Shown here in pieces: positions 38,022 through 41,927 of a stretch of 41,927 nucleotides of DNA. Origin of the DNA: an uncultured Actinomycetes bacterium (GTDB taxonomy: Bacteria > Actinomycetota > Actinomycetes > Nanopelagicales > Nanopelagicaceae); contig CAIQHM010000017.1 of assembly GCA_903871555.1 (NCBI GenBank), forward strand, positions 1 through 41,927. Reading direction: 5' to 3'. The notes beneath the pieces are model-generated. The model was not told the DNA's origin. It saw nothing but the letters and a program-made list of their open reading frames with translations, and searched no databases. The position numbers and the translations under genes are program-made. Numbering within the stretch: position 1 is the first letter of the stretch; every line of letters begins with the position of its first letter.

Positions 38022-39614
38022 CTAGTGGTGTCCGCCTTCTAGCGCCTTTGCTTCAGTCTCGGTAGGTGCAGAAATCTGTTCGACATGAGCCTGGCTAAAA
38101 CGGGCACGTAACTTTCCCTTGAGTCCTTGCGGATTAAGTACGCCATTTGTATCCACATTAGGAACTTCTAGCGCCGTACCTTGCTCATGCTGAGTCAAAG
38201 TGAACTTTTGAGCCGGTGTTAGTTCTTCATGAACCTCGATGAATTCACCATGTGGCAACATCACTAAGCGACCGGTCTCGCGACCGTGAAGAACCTTCTC
38301 GCGATCTGCCCGCTGCAAAGATAAGCAGATTCGCTTTGCAATAACGAATGTGATTGGCGGAATTACTAGAACGCCGATTCTAGTAAACCACATAATTTGA
38401 TTGATCGTTAAGTCAAAGTGCGTTGCGATTACATCGTTACCGCCATTGATTAAGATCACCAACATAAAGGCAAGAGACATAGCGCCAAGCGCTGTTCTGT
38501 TTGGATTATTGCGAGGGCGATCTAAGAGATGGTGTTCACTCTTATCACCAGTCATCCAAGATTCGATGAATGGATAGAGCGCCATTAGAGTAAAAAGAAC
38601 TCCAGGAATAATAAGACCAGGAATTAAAATATTCCAAGAAATTGTATGACCAAATGCATGTGTCTCAATTGGCGGTGCCATACGCACCAAGCCATCTAGC
38701 CAACCCATATAAAAATCGGGCTGTGATCCGGCAGAGATTTGACCCGGGTTATATGGACCATAAAGCCAGATTGGGTTGATCGAAGCAACGGCGCCGAGGA
38801 ACGCTGTAATTCCAAAAACAATGAAGAAGAAGCCGCCAGCTTTTGCCATGTAAATCGGCATTAATGGATAACCAACAACATTCTTCTCGGTACGACCTGG
38901 ACCTGGATATTGAGTGTGCTTCTGATACCAAACCAACATTAAGTGAATGGTGATTAGCGCTAAGAAAATTCCGGGAAGCAAAAGTACGTGGACAGTGAAT
39001 ATTCTTGGGATAAATACGTGTCCTGGAAATGCCCCACCGAAGGCAAAGAACGAAAGGTAAGTGCCGACAACTGGAAGGGCTTGAATGATTGCCTCCGCAA
39101 TGCGGATACCTGTTCCGGAAAGTAGGTCATCTGGAAGTGAATAGCCCAGAAAGCCTTCAACAATTCCAAGAGTTACCAGCCCAATACCAATGAGCCAGTT
39201 TGCTTCACGTGGTTTGCGGAATGCACCAGTAAAGAAGACGCGCATTAAGTGCGCAATCATTCCGGCCATGAAGATAAGTGCGGCCCAGTGGTGAATTTGG
39301 CGCATCAATAAGCCACCGCGCACATCAAATGAGATGTGAAGAGTGGATGCGTATGAGGCTGACATTTCAATGTTCTTTAGTGGCTCGTAGCTGCCCTGGT
39401 AAATAACATCGCGTTGCGATGGATCAAACCAGAATGTTAGAAAAGTTCCGGATAGCAACAAGATAATAAAAGAGTAAAGAACGATCTCACCGAGCATAAA
39501 TGACCAGTGGTCTGGAAATACTTTTGTTAAATTCTTGCGCAACCATTTGGCCGCACCAGTGCGGTCATCTACATAGCTAGCGACATTGCCGCCAATGCGT
39601 TCTGCTTTACTCAT
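38022..39614 (-). CDS. qcrB: Cytochrome bc1 complex cytochrome b subunit
   Basis: Heme-ligating helices HHWAALIFMAGMIAHLMRVFFTGAFRKPREANW; GYSLPDDLLSGTGIRI; ATG 39614 or 39629. Confidence 0.95.
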   Translation of the reverse strand: MSKAERIGGNVASYVDDRTGAAKWLRKNLTKVFPDHWSFMLGEIVLYSFIILLLSGTFLTFWFDPSQRDVIYQGSYEPLKNIEMSASYASTLHISFDVRGGLLMRQIHHWAALIFMAGMIAHLMRVFFTGAFRKPREANWLIGIGLVTLGIVEGFLGYSLPDDLLSGTGIRIAEAIIQALPVVGTYLSFFAFGGAFPGHVFIPRIFTVHVLLLPGIFLALITIHLMLVWYQKHTQYPGPGRTEKNVVGYPLMPIYMAKAGGFFFIVFGITAFLGAVASINPIWLYGPYNPGQISAGSQPDFYMGWLDGLVRMAPPIETHAFGHTISWNILIPGLIIPGVLFTLMALYPFIESWMTGDKSEHHLLDRPRNNPNRTALGAMSLAFMLVILINGGNDVIATHFDLTINQIMWFTRIGVLVIPPITFVIAKRICLSLQRADREKVLHGRETGRLVMLPHGEFIEVHEELTPAQKFTLTQHEQGTALEVPNVDTNGVLNPQGLKGKLRARFSQAHVEQISAPTETEAKALEGGHH

Positions 39615-40603
39615 GATGAGCGCTCCCAATAGCTAGGTCCGACTGATTCGGTAAATGGTTGTTGTGCAACTAGGTAGCCTTCTTGGTCAACTGTGATTGC
39701 AAGTTGGGGAAGCGGTCTTGCAGCAGGCCCAAAGATTACCTTTGCTGCGCGGGTAACATCGAAAGTGGATTGGTGACATGGACAGAGCAGATGTTTAGTC
39801 TGTTGTTCATAGAGCGCGACGGCGCACCCCATATGTGAACAAATTTTTGAGAAAGCAATTATTCCATCATGTGTCCAAGAAAGGCGTTCGGCATCTAACT
39901 GAAATTCTGTTGGGCGAAGGCGAATTAAGAGAACTGCATCTTTGCCAATGTCGGCAAGTGTGCGTTCTTGACCTTCGGCTAGTTCCGGAAGAACTTGTGC
40001 AACTGCGCCAACTTCCAAATCTTCGGGGCGAATCGGACGATCTCCTGGATCAGTTACAAGACGAGTTCCCTTTTTCCAAGAAGTCTTCTCAAGTTCCTTC
40101 TTAGGAAGTGGACCAAGATCGCGGAGCATAACCAGGGGAGTCAATGCCGAAATTCCAAGCGCCAGACCAAGTGTGCGCTTGATTAGAGAGCGACGTCCAA
40201 GCCCAGCAGCACCTGCTTGCTCTTTTACAGTGCGAACAAAATCTGCACGATCCTCCTCGGGGGAGCGAAACTCATGGCGCTCGGCGATAACTTCAGTATC
40301 TGGCATCAAAGTTTTTGCCCAATGAACTAAACCAAGACCAATAAATAAAAGTGCGAAGGCCATTCCAATTCCAAGTAAAAGTTGGTGAGCATTTGTATCG
40401 CCCATTACTGGAAGAAAAAAGAAAAGATCATCCGGAATAAAAATGTAGGCATAGATTGCGACAACAGTGAATACCGCAGAGAGAACAAAGAGAATCGCTA
40501 CCTGCCGTTCGGCGCGATCAGCGGCCTTTGGATCAACATCAGTTTTGCGGTGCACGTGCTCTGGCAAACCTGGATCTTGAAACTTCTGAATTTCGTTTGA
40601 CAT
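39611..40603 (-). CDS. qcrA: Cytochrome bc1 complex Rieske iron-sulfur subunit
   Basis: CSHMGCAVALYEQQTKHLLCPCHQSTFD Rieske motifs. Confidence 0.95.
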   Translation of the reverse strand: MSNEIQKFQDPGLPEHVHRKTDVDPKAADRAERQVAILFVLSAVFTVVAIYAYIFIPDDLFFFLPVMGDTNAHQLLLGIGMAFALLFIGLGLVHWAKTLMPDTEVIAERHEFRSPEEDRADFVRTVKEQAGAAGLGRRSLIKRTLGLALGISALTPLVMLRDLGPLPKKELEKTSWKKGTRLVTDPGDRPIRPEDLEVGAVAQVLPELAEGQERTLADIGKDAVLLIRLRPTEFQLDAERLSWTHDGIIAFSKICSHMGCAVALYEQQTKHLLCPCHQSTFDVTRAAKVIFGPAARPLPQLAITVDQEGYLVAQQPFTESVGPSYWERSS

Positions 40604-40610
40604 TTTTACC

Positions 40611-41450
40611 TTATCTCGCCTTCGCGGTTAGCCATACAGCGATACCAATTAATAATCCAAGTCCAAGTGACCAAACTAGAAGTCCTTCTGTTACTGGACC
40701 AACGCGGCCTAATGAAGCACCACCAAGATTTGGTTCATTTTCTGCTGCCTTTATCCATTTGATAATAGAAAGCTTCTCTTCTGGGGTAATAGTTTTGTCG
40801 CTGAACACTGGCATTGATTGTGGGCCGGTGATCATCGCTTCGTAAATATGTCTTGCATCTACACCCATAAGTGTTGGAGCGTATTTGCCTTGAGTTAGCG
40901 CGCCACCTTGACCAGCGAAGTTATGGCACATTGCACAGTTGGTGCGGAAAAGTTCGCCACCTTGCGCAGTATTTCCATCGCGCTCATAAGTTAATTGTGC
41001 TTCGTTGATTACATCGGGGCCTGGTGCGAGCGAAGCCACGTAAGCAGCAAGTGCAGCTGTTTGTTCAGCGTTGTAAATAGGCGTTTTGCGCATTGCTTGT
41101 TGGCTCATATCTGCCATTGGCATACGGCCGGTTCCAACTTGGAAATCAACTGAAGCTGCGCCAACACCGATAAGAGATGGCGCAATGCCACCACCTTCAG
41201 CATTCAAACCATGGCATGAAGAACAACCTTGCGCAAAAATCCGCTTACCTTCTTCAATAAGAGTTGATTGCGCGGTAGTTTCCATCTTGGTTGTACTTGG
41301 GAGAGCGCTAGCAACCTGAAAGGTTGCACCAAGAGAAATCAATGCGACGACTAGAAGCGCCGGCCCTGCAAAGCGATGACGGCGATAGCGAGATAGCTTC
41401 TTAACTCCAGAACTAAATTTGATTTTTTTCAACTTTTTACCTATCTCCAT
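40611..41450 (-). CDS. qcrC: Cytochrome bc1 complex diheme cytochrome c subunit
   Basis: Two CxxCH motifs (CSSCH, CAMCH), N- and C-terminal TM. Confidence 0.95.
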   Translation of the reverse strand: MEIGKKLKKIKFSSGVKKLSRYRRHRFAGPALLVVALISLGATFQVASALPSTTKMETTAQSTLIEEGKRIFAQGCSSCHGLNAEGGGIAPSLIGVGAASVDFQVGTGRMPMADMSQQAMRKTPIYNAEQTAALAAYVASLAPGPDVINEAQLTYERDGNTAQGGELFRTNCAMCHNFAGQGGALTQGKYAPTLMGVDARHIYEAMITGPQSMPVFSDKTITPEEKLSIIKWIKAAENEPNLGGASLGRVGPVTEGLLVWSLGLGLLIGIAVWLTAKAR

Positions 41451-41927
41451 TACTTAATTAAGTAGATTGCTGAGAAGAGCGCGATCCAAACGATGTCAAC
41501 AAAGTGCCAGTAGTAAGAAACTACGATTGCTGTTTGCGCTTGTTTATGTCCAAACTTTTGCGCACGAAATACTCGAATCATCACAATCAAAAATGCAATC
41601 AAGCCACCCGTTACGTGCATTCCATGGAATCCAGTTGTGATGTAAAAAACCGATCCGTATGCATCTGAAGAGAGCGTCAAGCTTTCGTGAACTAAATTCG
41701 CGTACTCATAAACTTGACCACCAATAAAGAAGGCGCCCATTAAGAATGTCAGCGCAAACCATTCGCGCATTCCCCATCTACTGAATTGCCAAAATGCTCC
41801 GGTGCGCTTTGCCTGAAAACGCTCCGCTGCGAAAACTCCAAACTGACAAGTTACAGATGAGAGCACTAAAACAGTTGTGTTTGTTGCTGCAAAAGGAATA
41901 TTTAACATTCCGGTGGATTCAAGCCAA
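41450..41927 (-). CDS. ctaE: Cytochrome c oxidase subunit III (5' end truncated by window edge)
   Basis: Reading frame open to the edge ([24 protein letters not shown]...); [34 protein letters not shown]. Confidence 0.93.
   Translation of the reverse strand, partial: WLESTGMLNIPFAATNTTVLVLSSVTCQFGVFAAERFQAKRTGAFWQFSRWGMREWFALTFLMGAFFIGGQVYEYANLVHESLTLSSDAYGSVFYITTGFHGMHVTGGLIAFLIVMIRVFRAQKFGHKQAQTAIVVSYYWHFVDIVWIALFSAIYLIK

Overview
A 41.9-kb chromosomal segment that reads as a low-to-mid GC free-living actinobacterium. A streamlined freshwater lineage such as Nanopelagicales/acI is my inference from gene order and protein style. Modules from left to right: (1) an amine/GABA-type catabolic block: SDR, aldehyde dehydrogenase, glutamine-synthetase-like ligase, APC permease, class-I glutamine amidotransferase, class-III aminotransferase; (2) ABC-F and a NiCoT Ni/Co transporter with a palindromic operator; (3) the actinobacterial glnA / RDD / DUF4191 / lipA / lipB / TIGR01777 / sucB / lpdA / pepA / gcvT neighbourhood, interrupted by an MMPL transporter + FAD oxidoreductase pair; (4) a cobalamin-riboswitch-controlled btuFCD-like ABC importer, a tiny membrane protein and an aldo/keto reductase expressed from an apparent back-to-back leaderless promoter; (5) nadA, an ErpA/IscA-type protein, a PfkB kinase, TusA and a cysteine-desulfurase-like protein; (6) convergent ctaCDF and qcrBAC-ctaE respiratory operons flanking an N-terminally short NhaA. 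Most promising second looks: the NifS/IscS-like protein that has lost the PLP lysine but keeps the catalytic cysteine and is coupled to tusA; the symmetric 24-bp bidirectional leaderless promoter; the switchable expression platform of the cobalamin riboswitch; the in-frame TGA at codon 3 of the aminotransferase; and the Nur-box-like palindrome before the NiCoT gene. No rRNA, tRNA, CRISPR array or transposon was recognised.
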